A stretch of DNA of 64,000 nt from Gallaecimonas pentaromativorans (GCF_003751625.1 NZ_RJUL01000004.1:248001-312000); one strand, 5' to 3'. Positions 8,448 to 17,229 are shown, counted from the stretch's first letter. Notes: a model not told the origin generated them from the letters alone. Made by a program: numbers and translations.

Positions 8448-9041
8448 ATGACCGGATTGATCGTACTGGTGGTGATCGTCGCCATCCTCGCCTTTTGGCT
8501 GGTGTCCATTTACAACCAGTTGGTAACCCTCAAAGCCCGTTTTGAAAATGCCTTCTCGCAAATCGAAGTGCAGCTCAAGCGCCGCTACGACCTTATCCCC
8601 AACCTGGTGGAAACCGCCAAGGCCTACCTCAAGCACGAAAGCGAAACCCTGACCAAGGTCACCGAAGCCCGCAACCAGGCGCTGGCGTCCTTGCAAGCGG
8701 CCAGCAGCCAGCCCGGCAACCCCGATGCTATCCAAGCCCTCAGCCAAGCCGAGAAACAACTGACCAGCAGTCTGGCCGGTTTTAACGTGCAACTGGAGGC
8801 CTACCCGGATCTCAAGGCCAACCAGAACATGATGCAGCTCACCGAAGAGCTGACCGCCACCGAAAACCGAGTCGCCTTTGCCCGCCAGGCCTTTAACGAC
8901 GCGGTGACCGGCTACAACATTTACCGCAAATCCTTTCCCAACGTGCTGGTTGCCGCCACCTTCGGCCACCCCAACGACGCTTCCTTGCTGGAATTTGAGG
9001 ACAGCGCCGCCATCCAGGCCGCGCCCAAAGTCAGCTTCTAA
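8448..9041 (+). CDS. lemA: LemA family protein
   Basis: The 197-residue membrane-anchored coiled protein has one N-terminal transmembrane helix (about 2-20), then the family signature region VTLKARFENAFSQIEVQLKR and RYDLIPNLVETAK. A long helical bundle and the conserved AFNDAVTGYN segment near the C-terminus follow. AAGGA lies upstream of the ATG. It is followed three bases later by an M48 protease gene, a pairing common in bacteria. The function of LemA is not well defined. Confidence 0.92.
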   Translation: MTGLIVLVVIVAILAFWLVSIYNQLVTLKARFENAFSQIEVQLKRRYDLIPNLVETAKAYLKHESETLTKVTEARNQALASLQAASSQPGNPDAIQALSQAEKQLTSSLAGFNVQLEAYPDLKANQNMMQLTEELTATENRVAFARQAFNDAVTGYNIYRKSFPNVLVAATFGHPNDASLLEFEDSAAIQAAPKVSF

Positions 9042-9044
9042 GCC

Positions 9045-10841
9045 ATGGATTTTTACAGCCATCAGGACCAGGCCAGAAAGAAGACCTTCTGGCTGCTGGT
9101 CTTTTTTGTGGCAGGGCTCTTGCTACTGTCGCTCGTTACCACGCTGGTGGTGGGCTTTGGCCTCAATGCCAACCAGAGCGACGGCTACCACGACACCAAA
9201 CCGCTACTAAGCCTTGGCCTTTACAGCTGGGTGACGGCCGGGGTGATGAGCGCGGCGATCCTAGCCGCTCTTTTTAAGTACTTCAGCCTCAAAGGCGGCG
9301 GACGCAAAGTGGCCGAGGCCCTCGGCGGCCGGCGGGTGAGCCAAGACACTCAGGATTTAGCCGAGCGTAAAGTACTGAACGTCGTTGAAGAAATGGCCAT
9401 CGCCTCGGGCGTGCCGGTGCCGCCGGTGTACATTCTTGAAAATGAGAAAGGCATCAACGCCTTTGCCGCCGGTTTTTCCATCAACGATGCGGTGATCGGC
9501 GTGACTCGCGGCGCCGTGGACACCTTCACCCGCGCCGAATTGCAAGCCGTTATCGGCCACGAATTTAGCCACATCTTTAACGGTGACATGCGCCTTAACC
9601 TGCGTTTGGTGGCGCTGTTGTTTGGCTTGCTGTTTGTGGGCCAGTTGGGCCGGCTGCTGCTGCACGCCGGCTCCGGGTCATCGCGGAACAACAAAAAAGA
9701 CGGCAACGCCCTGCCCCTTATCGGCCTGGGGCTGGTGATCATGGGCTATCTGGGGGTGCTTTGGGCGCGCATCATGCAATCGGCCATCAATCGCCAGCGC
9801 GAATACCTGGCCGACGCCTCAGCCGTGCAATTTACCCGCCACCCCGAGAGCCTGGCGTCGGCCCTTAAAAAGCTGGGCGGCCATGTGGTGGCCTCGGCGG
9901 TGCAGCACCCGGACACTCAAAACTACAGCCATCTGTTCTTTGGCCCGGCGCTCACCGCCCAGTTTGGTGGGCTTTTTGCCAGCCACCCGCCCCTTCGCCA
10001 GCGCATTTTAAGGCTCGACCCCAACTGGGACGGTAACTACAGCCGCCAAGAACCCAATCAAGGCGAGATGGTCAGCCCCAAGGTCAAGCCAAGCCGCCAA
10101 GCCGATATCGCCATGCAGGCCGCCGTTGCTCTGGCAGCCACCCTGCCCTACGGCCTGGATAAAGCCAGCCGCGACCCACTGGACAGCTGCCACCTTGTCT
10201 TTGCGCTGCTGCTGGACCAAGACAGCGCGGTGCGCGAGCGGCAGCTGGCGATGCTGCAAAACCCAGCGCCGGTAGCCAAGCTCTTCGAACAGCTTGGCGA
10301 GTTGCAACCGGGGCAGCGTTTCCCACTGGTTGAAAAGGCCATTCCCAGCCTCAAGGCGCTGTCTGACAGCCAGTATCGCCAATTCCGGGACATCTTGATG
10401 AAACTGGTGCAGGCCGACGGCAAAACCAGTCTCTTTGAGTGGCTGCTCTACCGTTTGGTCACCCATCAGTTGGGCGCTCAATACGAAGCGCCTACCGGCC
10501 AGGGCATAAAGGTGCGCAAACTTTCCGCCCTTAGCGAAGAGGTGCAATTGCTGCTGAGCGCACTCGCCCGCCTAAACCCCGATGACAACGCCGCCACCCG
10601 CGCCTTTGGCATGGGCGCTAACAGCATGGGGCTTTACAACATCACCCTGTTGCCTGAGGCGCCTACGCCGCAGACACTGGGTCAGGCCCTTAGCAAGCTG
10701 CAAGGCGCCTCTGAGCCGGTACGCCAGCGTTTCTTGCAAGGGGCGCTCAAAGCCATCCGCCAAGACGGCGTGGTGACAGGAGAGGAAGCAGAGTTTTTCA
10801 GGGTGCTAGCGGTGTGCCTTGATTGCCCCGTGGCCTTATGA
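9045..10841 (+). CDS. M48 family zinc metalloprotease, HtpX-like, with long C-terminal extension
   Basis: The 598-residue integral membrane protease has two N-terminal transmembrane helices (about 15-40 and 55-80). The zinc motif HEFSH (H172, E173, H176) and the third ligand region REYLADASAV near 250 place it in family M48. HtpX is about 290 residues, so about 250 residues at the C-terminus are extra. They are helical and end in a segment DGVVTGEEAEFFRVLA that resembles TerB-like domains. It probably degrades membrane or envelope proteins. It is cotranscribed with lemA and has its own terminator. Confidence 0.9.
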   Translation: MDFYSHQDQARKKTFWLLVFFVAGLLLLSLVTTLVVGFGLNANQSDGYHDTKPLLSLGLYSWVTAGVMSAAILAALFKYFSLKGGGRKVAEALGGRRVSQDTQDLAERKVLNVVEEMAIASGVPVPPVYILENEKGINAFAAGFSINDAVIGVTRGAVDTFTRAELQAVIGHEFSHIFNGDMRLNLRLVALLFGLLFVGQLGRLLLHAGSGSSRNNKKDGNALPLIGLGLVIMGYLGVLWARIMQSAINRQREYLADASAVQFTRHPESLASALKKLGGHVVASAVQHPDTQNYSHLFFGPALTAQFGGLFASHPPLRQRILRLDPNWDGNYSRQEPNQGEMVSPKVKPSRQADIAMQAAVALAATLPYGLDKASRDPLDSCHLVFALLLDQDSAVRERQLAMLQNPAPVAKLFEQLGELQPGQRFPLVEKAIPSLKALSDSQYRQFRDILMKLVQADGKTSLFEWLLYRLVTHQLGAQYEAPTGQGIKVRKLSALSEEVQLLLSALARLNPDDNAATRAFGMGANSMGLYNITLLPEAPTPQTLGQALSKLQGASEPVRQRFLQGALKAIRQDGVVTGEEAEFFRVLAVCLDCPVAL

Positions 10842-10871
10842 AAAAGCCGTGGCAACCGCCACGGCTTTTTT
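10841..10871. terminator. Bidirectional terminator
   Basis: AAAAAGCCGTGGC-AACC-GCCACGGCTTTTTT between two convergent genes; A-run and T-run allow function in both directions. Confidence 0.88.
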
Positions 10872-11529
10872 AAAGGGCAACCACCACAAACCGGCCGTGA
10901 CGGGCGCCACGTAAGGGCAGAAAATACACATCGCCCACGGCGTAATAGCGGGTACCTGCAACCCACACTTCAATGGCGCCGGGGGGTAAGGCGCTGACCA
11001 CAGTGCCCACCGCCCAAATCTCACTGGGGTCGACCAGGCCGTAATAGCCATAGCTGGGGTACCAGCGGTAGTAACTGTCGTAGGCGCTGTAAAAGGTCAG
11101 GCCCCCTAGCACAAAGCTCACCGCCACCCTTGGCAACTGGCGCACATAGTAATGATGGCGCGATGGGTGCCAGTGCTGGGTATACCCGGAATACCGGGGC
11201 CGCTGCTGCTGATGGTAACGAGGCTTGGGCTGTTGCCAATGGGGATAGGACGGTTTGCCCTGCCAATCGGAGCGGTGTTTGGGCTCGTGGCGCTGGCCCT
11301 GCCAGTTATCCTGGCGGCGATGCTCTTTGCGCCCCTTATGTTCTTGGGGCGCAAAGCGTTGGCGTTTGAACTCTTCGCCTTTTTGGCGGGTTTGATGGGG
11401 GTTATTGAGGGTGACCGACTTATTTTGCCACTGGGGCGGGTCACGGCGGCGCTGCTCATCCCTGTCGGCGTAAGCTGGCATGGCCAGCACCGCCGTTGTC
11501 AGCGCCATGGTAAGGGCTGCTTTTAACAT
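10870..11529 (-). CDS. DUF6515-like secreted basic protein
   Basis: The 219-residue product has a Sec signal peptide (MLKAALTMALTTAVLAMPAYA, cut near residue 21). A highly basic, His/Gln/Arg-rich linker (about 25-120) follows, then a compact C-terminal domain. That domain has a short hydrophobic stretch, VAVSFVLGG, and tandem segments of the type LPPGAIEVWVAGTRYYAVGDVYFLP, characteristic of the DUF6515 family. The ATG at 11529 has AGGAGT seven bases upstream; the frame extends further but without a ribosome-binding site. Function is unknown, probably at the envelope. Confidence 0.78.
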   Translation of the reverse strand: MLKAALTMALTTAVLAMPAYADRDEQRRRDPPQWQNKSVTLNNPHQTRQKGEEFKRQRFAPQEHKGRKEHRRQDNWQGQRHEPKHRSDWQGKPSYPHWQQPKPRYHQQQRPRYSGYTQHWHPSRHHYYVRQLPRVAVSFVLGGLTFYSAYDSYYRWYPSYGYYGLVDPSEIWAVGTVVSALPPGAIEVWVAGTRYYAVGDVYFLPLRGARHGRFVVVAL

Positions 11530-11624
11530 AAGGGACTCCTGTGACAGCTTTCCCTTATAAGACCGCAGCACCCCGGTGAAAGGTACAGCGGACCGCCCTT
11601 TTGTTTAAAAAGCGCTCACCTTTG

Positions 11625-11903
11625 TTAGTTTGAGAAAGAAAGGCCGACTTCAAAGCCCGGATCTTTGGCCTCGCAGCGGATCACCACGGCATCGGCCATA
11701 AAAGGCGGCAGCCGGTCCATGCCCCCTTCTATCTTGACTTGCACCTGAGTGCCTTCGGCCAGCGGCTCATCAAGCATCACCCCCATGCCGTTACCGCTCA
11801 AGTTGCTGCAATGGCCGGCAAGATGGGCATCCTGCACGATTATCTCTACCGGCGAGTTGATTTCCATACGCCGCTCGCGGCGCAGATCTTCGGCTCTTAT
11901 CAT
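11625..11903 (-). CDS. PilZ domain protein
   Basis: The 92-residue single-domain protein has the c-di-GMP-binding RxxxR motif in RRERR (about residues 9-13) and the second motif NLSGNGMGV (about 34-42), an N/DxSxxG variant. It would act as a c-di-GMP receptor. The ATG at 11903 is preceded by AAGGGG. It stands alone between a secreted protein gene and yejK. Two other proteins with GGDEF domains occur in the window, but no direct link to them is visible. Confidence 0.85.
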   Translation of the reverse strand: MIRAEDLRRERRMEINSPVEIIVQDAHLAGHCSNLSGNGMGVMLDEPLAEGTQVQVKIEGGMDRLPPFMADAVVIRCEAKDPGFEVGLSFSN

Positions 11904-12060
11904 GCTGTTCCCCTTCAAAAGTACCGCATTCTTATTGTGCTCGGGCAGCCTGAAGGCTACCGCTCTCCTGCCTTTTCCCTACCAGCCGACCGCCGGGAAA
12001 AGTTGCGCTCTGTCGAGAATTTATACTGCCGACCGGCAGAATCAAGCTCCTTGGGCCAAT

Positions 12061-12086
12061 AAAAAACCGGCTAACGCCGGTTTTTT
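12061..12086 (-). terminator. Terminator after yejK
   Basis: AAAAAACCGGC-TAAC-GCCGGTTTTTT; the repeat begins at the stop codon of the minus-strand yejK gene. Confidence 0.85.
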
Positions 12087-13102
12087 CAATCCGTGCTACC
12101 TAGCCGACGTTTTAGCTGGTCGCGCAGGTTGGCCGGTAAGCCCTTGATGGTGAGGGTGTCGGTAGCGGCGTTGTAGACAACCCGCTCGCCCAAATGCTTT
12201 TCTTCAAAGCTGATGGTGACGCCAGCGCCGGTACCGGAAAATTTCACCAGCGGCTTAAGGGCACTTTGCTCGACAGGGAATTTGTCTTCCAGGCCGTATT
12301 CGCCTTGCACCGCGAAATCGGCAAAGCGGCTTTCCCCTTCCCAGGGCGGCAGTGCATCGGACAGCTCTGCCACATTCACCTCGTCACCGCTTGAGGCCTT
12401 TTCCTTACAATAATCAAAGACCTGTTTGCCCACTTCCTGGCGCTCCTGGCCTTCAAGGCCTGCTGCGGCGCAGTAGTCGTCCACGGCGGTGAGCAGGGCC
12501 TGGCTCTGGGCCTTGGCATTAACCCCTTCTTCGCAGCCGAGAAAATCGAGGAAGAAATCCGAGACTTTGCGCCCGGCGCGGCCACGGATAAAGCTGATGT
12601 ATTGGCGCCGCTCAGGCTCCACCTGCCAGGCGGTTAAATCGATACTGGCCGCCAGTTGCAGGCTTTTGAGTTCCAAAAAGCGGGTCTGGCCCAGCTCCAG
12701 GGCGTCAGTGATGGTCACTGAATCCTGGGCTTTGAGCTGCATTACCAGCAGTTTGTCTACCGCCAGATGCTGGTAGTGGGCAATCAGCAGATAACCGGTT
12801 TCAATCAGCGCGTAGTGATTGAGCTGGGCTTGCAGCAGTTCGGCGGCTTGCAAGGAGAAGGGCACAAAGGGCTGCTGGCCGTCGAGGTAATTGGCCAGGG
12901 CTTCGGCAAAGCCGCTACCACCGTCTTTAAAGGCGGCAAAACCTTTACCGGGCTTGGCGGCGTAGCTGGCGTGCAGCTCGGCAATGAGGTTGGACACAGC
13001 GTCACTATTGGGTAGTTGCTGCTCACGGGGACGCACCACCAACAGGCCTTCCTGGTTAAGATCCAGGCGATGAAGAATAACGGCTTTAACGTCGATGCTC
13101 AT
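12086..13102 (-). CDS. yejK: Nucleoid-associated protein YejK (NdpA)
   Basis: The 338-residue cytoplasmic protein is about the length of E. coli YejK (335). It begins with MSIDVKAVILHRL and has the family segments YISFIRGRAGRKVSDFFLDF and FDYCKEKA. It associates with the nucleoid; its biochemical role is not well defined. It is divergent from yejL and yejM, the order seen in many gammaproteobacteria. Confidence 0.93.
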   Translation of the reverse strand: MSIDVKAVILHRLDLNQEGLLVVRPREQQLPNSDAVSNLIAELHASYAAKPGKGFAAFKDGGSGFAEALANYLDGQQPFVPFSLQAAELLQAQLNHYALIETGYLLIAHYQHLAVDKLLVMQLKAQDSVTITDALELGQTRFLELKSLQLAASIDLTAWQVEPERRQYISFIRGRAGRKVSDFFLDFLGCEEGVNAKAQSQALLTAVDDYCAAAGLEGQERQEVGKQVFDYCKEKASSGDEVNVAELSDALPPWEGESRFADFAVQGEYGLEDKFPVEQSALKPLVKFSGTGAGVTISFEEKHLGERVVYNAATDTLTIKGLPANLRDQLKRRLGSTD

Positions 13103-13169
13103 AGGGTATCTGGCAGGTTAACAGGGCGTGGTATCATATCAGCTTTGCTGACAGACCGAGACCACCCCC

Positions 13170-13394
13170 ATGCCCTTTCAATCCAAATACGACCCCGAGC
13201 ACATCACCAAACTGTCCAGCGACATGCTGGCACTGCTGACTAAAGAAAAGGTGCCGGTAGACTTGGCGCTGATGGTGCTGGGTAACGTGCTGAGCAACGT
13301 GGTCAACGACAACGTGCCGGCAGGCCGGCGCAGTGAGCTGGTCAAACAATTTGCCAAAACCCTTGAACAAAGTGTGGTCAGCGGGCACCACTGA
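13170..13394 (+). CDS. yejL: YejL family (DUF1414) protein
   Basis: The 74-residue helical protein matches the DUF1414/YejL family by length, by the N-terminal PFQSKYDPEH motif, and by the conserved VPVDLALMVLGN and VVNDNVPAGRR segments. Function is unknown. It lies between divergent yejK and yejM and is probably cotranscribed with yejM. Confidence 0.92.
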   Translation: MPFQSKYDPEHITKLSSDMLALLTKEKVPVDLALMVLGNVLSNVVNDNVPAGRRSELVKQFAKTLEQSVVSGHH

Positions 13395-13456
13395 TTGCCG
13401 GGCGGGGCATTCAATGTGACAATGTTCCCGCCAAATCAACAACAAGCAGACAGGCA

Positions 13457-15313
13457 ATGACGGGACAGGAAAAGGACAGATTGGAGCCACGGCTGGCCGA
13501 GCGTATTTCCAGGCTGATTAACTGGGGCCACTGGTTTACGTTCTTCAATATTCTGCTGGCGATGCTGATCGGCAGCCGCTACCTCATTGAAAATGGCCTG
13601 CCCGACACCTTCCTTGGCCTGCTTTATACCCTTGTCACCTGGGCCGGGCATTTTGCCTTCCTGGCCTTTATCGTTTTTGTTATCACCCTCTTTCCCTTTT
13701 CAATATTGGTGCCGCTGCCGCGACTGGTGCGCTTTTTCGGCGCCTTGGTGGCGACCCTTGGCCAATTGACCCTGGTGGCCGACACCTTTGTGTTCAGTCA
13801 ATACCGGCTGCACCTTAACGGCTTCTTGTGGGATTTGATTGCCTCAGGCGAAGGCCAGGTGCTGACCCGCCACTATTTTACCTGGATGGCCCTTGGCATC
13901 CTGCTGGTGGTGATTTTTGCCCTGGAGCTGGTGGCTGGAAATTTCCTCTGGCGCCGGCGCCACCGCTTTAAAGAAACCCGCATGGGTTTTAACGTGGCCG
14001 CTGCCTTTGTGGTGTGTTTTTTCGCCTCTCACAGCATGCACATCTGGGCTGATGCCCGGGTTTATTACCCCATTTTGCGCCAAGGGGCGGTGTTCCCTGT
14101 CTCCTACCCCGCCACAGCCAAGACCTTCCTGGCCAGCCACGGCCTGCTGGACATGGACGATTACCAAAAGCGGCTGCAAGACACCAAAGGCACCGAAAGC
14201 CTGTTAAAGATGCCCAAGACCCTGGCCCCCTTTAGCCACCCCGACACCAAGGTCATAGTGGTAGTGGTTGAGGGCCTGCGAGCCGATGCCCTGGCCCCCG
14301 ACACCATGCCAAACCTCGAAGCCCTGGCCGAGAAGGGCCTTCGCTTTAATGAGCATTTCTCCGGCTCCAACGAGCCGCGCGACGGTATGTTCAGCTTCTT
14401 CTATGGCCTGCCGGCGGTTTATCAAAACGCTGTCAAGCTGGGCCGCGACCCGTCCTTACTGGTGCAAAGCTTTAAAGACCTCAACGACCCCATCGGTGTT
14501 TTCGCCTCAGACGGCCTCACCCAAAACGACCTGGGGCAAACCGCCTTTCGCGGCATGAGCATTGCGGATTTTAGCGGCAGTGTCTCCCACCGAGACCAGC
14601 AGGCGCTGGACGCCCTCCTGGATTGGACAGCCAAGCGCCAGGGCGGCTACTTTGCCTACCTGCAACTGGGGGCACCGGCCAGCTTCTCTACGCCCAAGGA
14701 TTACCCCAACCCCTTCCAGCCAGACTGGCCGGTGGTGAACCTGGCAGAGCTGGACGCCAGTAGCGATGTCGATCAGGTGAAAAACCGCTACCTCAATGCC
14801 GTGCACTACAGTGACGATCTGCTGGGCAAACTTATCGACACCCTCAAAGCGCGGGGCGAGCTGGACCACACCCTGCTGCTGGTCACTTCCGACCATGGCA
14901 TGGAGTTTAACGACAACAAAAACGACACCTGGGGCTACAACAGCGACTTCAGCCGCTATCAAACCCAGGTGCCCCTGGTGATCAACTGGCCCGGCATGGC
15001 CCACCAGACCTTCAACGGCCTGACCAGCCACCAGGATATTTTGCCGACCCTGGTGGGCAGCGCCCTGGGTAGCCAGGTGCCTGGCAACCAGTACAGCTCC
15101 GGCACCAGTCTTTTTGCCGACCAGCGGCCTGGCTGGGCCATTCTTGGGGATTTCCATGAGTTCGCCATCTTGCAAAACGATCGCGTGCTGGTCATGAACC
15201 GCTTCGGCCAGTACAGCATTCGCGACAACCACTACCAGCCAATTAAAAAGGCCCATGTCAGGATTGGCACCCTGATGGAAGCGTTAAAAGAACTGAAACG
15301 CTTCTACCGGTAA
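13457..15313 (+). CDS. yejM: Inner-membrane protein YejM/LapC (PbgA), LPS assembly regulator
   Basis: The 618-residue product has about five N-terminal transmembrane helices (within 20-190, DUF3413), followed by a large periplasmic sulfatase/alkaline-phosphatase-fold domain (about 240-600). The sulfatase core is recognisable (VVVVEGLRADAL near 270; SDHGMEFNDN near 480). In E. coli this protein senses periplasmic LPS and controls LpxC turnover via LapB without needing enzymatic activity. It is downstream of yejL and followed by a strong terminator. Confidence 0.93.
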   Translation: MTGQEKDRLEPRLAERISRLINWGHWFTFFNILLAMLIGSRYLIENGLPDTFLGLLYTLVTWAGHFAFLAFIVFVITLFPFSILVPLPRLVRFFGALVATLGQLTLVADTFVFSQYRLHLNGFLWDLIASGEGQVLTRHYFTWMALGILLVVIFALELVAGNFLWRRRHRFKETRMGFNVAAAFVVCFFASHSMHIWADARVYYPILRQGAVFPVSYPATAKTFLASHGLLDMDDYQKRLQDTKGTESLLKMPKTLAPFSHPDTKVIVVVVEGLRADALAPDTMPNLEALAEKGLRFNEHFSGSNEPRDGMFSFFYGLPAVYQNAVKLGRDPSLLVQSFKDLNDPIGVFASDGLTQNDLGQTAFRGMSIADFSGSVSHRDQQALDALLDWTAKRQGGYFAYLQLGAPASFSTPKDYPNPFQPDWPVVNLAELDASSDVDQVKNRYLNAVHYSDDLLGKLIDTLKARGELDHTLLLVTSDHGMEFNDNKNDTWGYNSDFSRYQTQVPLVINWPGMAHQTFNGLTSHQDILPTLVGSALGSQVPGNQYSSGTSLFADQRPGWAILGDFHEFAILQNDRVLVMNRFGQYSIRDNHYQPIKKAHVRIGTLMEALKELKRFYR

Positions 15314-15341
15314 AAAAAGCGGCCAGCAGGCCGCTTTTTTA
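15312..15341 (+). terminator. Terminator after yejM
   Basis: GCGGCC-AGCA-GGCCGC stem with flanking A and T runs directly after the yejM stop. Confidence 0.87.
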
Positions 15342-15555
15342 TTGCCGTACTTTTGCTGGGCTACTGATATTGCAGGTAAAAATACGTGGCTAAGTGCCGT
15401 AAAGGGCGAAAAGTCGCCCTCTTAGGCCCATCTCGGGCAAAAAGTCGCCAAACAGACCGTCAAGCTCCAAACAGGGCTTGCATGAAAAGCGCGGATGAGT
15501 AAACTTGTCGGCGTTGCAAGGCAAGTCCCCACGCTTATTGCAACAACGTGGTCAA

Positions 15556-15632
15556 CGGCGCGTAGCGCAGCCTGGTAGCGCACTGTCATGGGGTGTCAGG
15601 GGTCGGAGGTTCAAATCCTCTCGCGCCGACCA
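15556..15632 (+). tRNA. tRNA-Pro (GGG), copy 1
   Basis: The 77-base cloverleaf has acceptor stem CGGCGCG/CGCGCCG, encoded CCA, T-arm GGAGGTTCAAATCCTC and anticodon loop ATGGGGT giving GGG. The anticodon stem has the same T-T opposition as E. coli proL. Identical to the copy at 16474. Confidence 0.96.
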
Positions 15633-15638
15633 TAACGG

Positions 15639-15670
15639 AAAAAGCCCTCGTCGAAAGACGAGGGCTTTTT
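15639..15670 (+). terminator. Terminator after tRNA-Pro copy 1
   Basis: AAAAAGCCCTCGTC-GAAA-GACGAGGGCTTTTT immediately after the tRNA. Confidence 0.9.
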
Positions 15671-15795
15671 CTTTATCTACGCCTTGCCTACCGTTTCGTT
15701 GCCGGGCATGCTGGGGACATGACGTTTTTTACCTTTTATTTCAGCCAGAAAATTATCGCCATTCCCTAAATGGCGGGCTGAACCTTGTCTTCCCC

Positions 15796-15818
15796 AACCC
15801 GCCTCGAAAGGCGGGTTT
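15796..15818 (+). terminator. Hairpin upstream of the kinase-like gene
   Basis: CCCGCCT-CGAA-AGGCGGG with AA before and TTT after. It looks like a terminator but follows no recognisable gene, so it may be a remnant or a leader hairpin of the gene at 15852. Confidence 0.55.
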
Positions 15819-15851
15819 GTCGTTTTTCGGGGCCTTAATCAGGAGAGCGCC

Positions 15852-16373
15852 ATGCCCCACCCACAATTGCACCTTTTCTGCGGCACTATCGGCTCGGGTA
15901 AATCCACCCTCGCCCACCGCATCGCCGCCGAGCAGCGAGCACTGCTCTTAAGCGAAGACAAGTGGCTTGCCAACCTCTATGGGCCGCAAATGACCAGCCT
16001 GGCTGATTACGCCGCCTTCGCGCCTCGCTTGAAAGCCGCGCTCTTTGAGCATCTGGTTGCCCTGTTAAAGGCCGGCAATACCCTAGTGCTGGATTTTCCC
16101 ATGAACACCCGCCAAAGCCGGGCCTGGGCGCAGCAGCTCATTGCCGCCGCGAACACCGGCCATCAGCTTCATTGCCTTGATGTGCCCGAAGCCATTTGCC
16201 TTGAGCGGCTGTTGGCCCGCAATCGCAGGGGCGAACATCCCTTCGCCCCCAGCGCCGAGCAATTTGCCGCGGTATGCCGCTACTTTGAGCCACCAGGCAG
16301 TGACGAAGGGTTTGTCCTTTGCCATCACCCCTGGGCAAATTCCGGGCAGGGCGCGCACAAAGCCAGCAGTTAA
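15852..16373 (+). CDS. P-loop kinase-like ATP-binding protein (AAA_33 type)
   Basis: The 173-residue protein has Walker A GTIGSGKST at residues 11-19, a VLDFPMNTR segment near 76-84 that fits a Walker B/substrate region, and a lid-like RLLARNRRGEHPF stretch near 117-129. This is the pattern of small zeta-toxin/shikimate-kinase-like nucleotide-dependent phosphotransferases. GGAGAG precedes the ATG. It is enclosed by two direct repeats carrying tRNA-Pro, which suggests it entered or was trapped by duplication. Substrate unknown; no antitoxin gene is visible. Confidence 0.75.
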   Translation: MPHPQLHLFCGTIGSGKSTLAHRIAAEQRALLLSEDKWLANLYGPQMTSLADYAAFAPRLKAALFEHLVALLKAGNTLVLDFPMNTRQSRAWAQQLIAAANTGHQLHCLDVPEAICLERLLARNRRGEHPFAPSAEQFAAVCRYFEPPGSDEGFVLCHHPWANSGQGAHKASS

Positions 16374-16473
16374 GCGCAAGGGCGCAAACTTTGCTTGCAT
16401 CCGCCGCTCAGATCGGTGAGAGTAGCGGCCGCTGCATGGCAAGCCCCCACGCTTATTGCAGCAACGTGGTCAA

Positions 16474-16550
16474 CGGCGCGTAGCGCAGCCTGGTAGCGCA
16501 CTGTCATGGGGTGTCAGGGGTCGGAGGTTCAAATCCTCTCGCGCCGACCA
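16474..16550 (+). tRNA. tRNA-Pro (GGG), copy 2
   Basis: The 77-base tRNA is identical to that at 15556-15632, with anticodon GGG and encoded CCA. Confidence 0.96.
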
Positions 16551-16554
16551 TAAC

Positions 16555-16588
16555 GAAAAAGCCCTCATCGCAAGATGAGGGCTTTTTT
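16555..16588 (+). terminator. Terminator after tRNA-Pro copy 2
   Basis: GCCCTCATC-GCAA-GATGAGGGC with A-run and T-run. The paired differences from the copy 1 terminator are compensatory (CG to AT pairs), so the stem is under selection. Confidence 0.9.
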
Positions 16589-16643
16589 CATGGCGCTTTT
16601 GCCGCCACACTGTCGTTCCACCAACCTCAACGAGCTACCGCCT

Positions 16644-17105
16644 ATGTCGCTGGTCCTTTGCCATATCGATGACAGCTTCTCCCACACCATGCTGCTGGAA
16701 AGAGGCAGTCAATATCAGCTCCTCGACGACGAAGAGGCCCTGCTGCACTACCTGACTGAAGATTACCTGGGCATGGTGGCCCACGCTGGCGAGCTGGACG
16801 AAGACCAGCAAGAGTCGGCCCGGGAGCGCTTTATCCAACTGGGCCAATTCATGGAAGGCCAGGCCCTGGCCGATGCCCTGAACGATCTGACCGTTGGCCT
16901 TCGCCGCATCGTTTATCTGGACAGCCTCGACGCCCTTTGCGAGCAAAGTAGCCCCTTTGCCGACGCCCTTCGCCGCTTCTTCTGGGAGCAAGACGAAGAT
17001 GGCGACGAAGACGACCCAATAGCGCCGGTGCCTATGGACAGAGCAGACGATCTGCTGGCGGTACTGGATGAGTTTTTGGTCGACGGCGAATACCGCCATA
17101 TCTAA
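16644..17105 (+). CDS. Acidic protein of unknown function
   Basis: The 153-residue soluble protein is strongly acidic, with a run WEQDEDGDEDD near residues 113-124 and no signal peptide or membrane segment. I chose the ATG at 16644 (MSLVLCHIDDS) because the longer frame starts inside the tRNA terminator. I do not recognise a family. It lies alone upstream of the NAGGN genes with a 124-base gap, so it is probably its own unit. An acidic composition is common in halotolerance-related proteins, but that is not evidence of function. Confidence 0.65.
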   Translation: MSLVLCHIDDSFSHTMLLERGSQYQLLDDEEALLHYLTEDYLGMVAHAGELDEDQQESARERFIQLGQFMEGQALADALNDLTVGLRRIVYLDSLDALCEQSSPFADALRRFFWEQDEDGDEDDPIAPVPMDRADDLLAVLDEFLVDGEYRHI

Positions 17106-17229
17106 ATTGCAGGCAGCTTACTGTTAGCGAAGATGAGCGTAAGCTGCCGCAACATTTCATTCGTGTTGAAATATTTAAGTCACTTTCCCATGATAGAAAA
17201 CTGGCAAGCAACGAGAGGATATCGTGGCT

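Larger units (their letters stand above)
15515..15672 (+). repeat. Direct repeat copy 1: tRNA-Pro unit with promoter-proximal sequence and terminator
   Basis: A unit of about 155 bases comprising 40 bases upstream of the tRNA, the tRNA and its terminator is repeated 918 bases downstream (16433-16590) with only a few mismatches. The tRNA parts are identical. Confidence 0.9.
16433..16590 (+). repeat. Direct repeat copy 2: tRNA-Pro unit
   Basis: Second copy of the tRNA-Pro unit, offset 918 bases from copy 1. Differences are confined to a few bases in the upstream part and in the terminator stem. Confidence 0.9.

Noticed and set aside
15852-16373. Zeta-type toxin of a toxin-antitoxin pair
   Set aside because: The P-loop kinase pattern is compatible, but no small antitoxin gene lies next to it, so I left it as a kinase-like protein.
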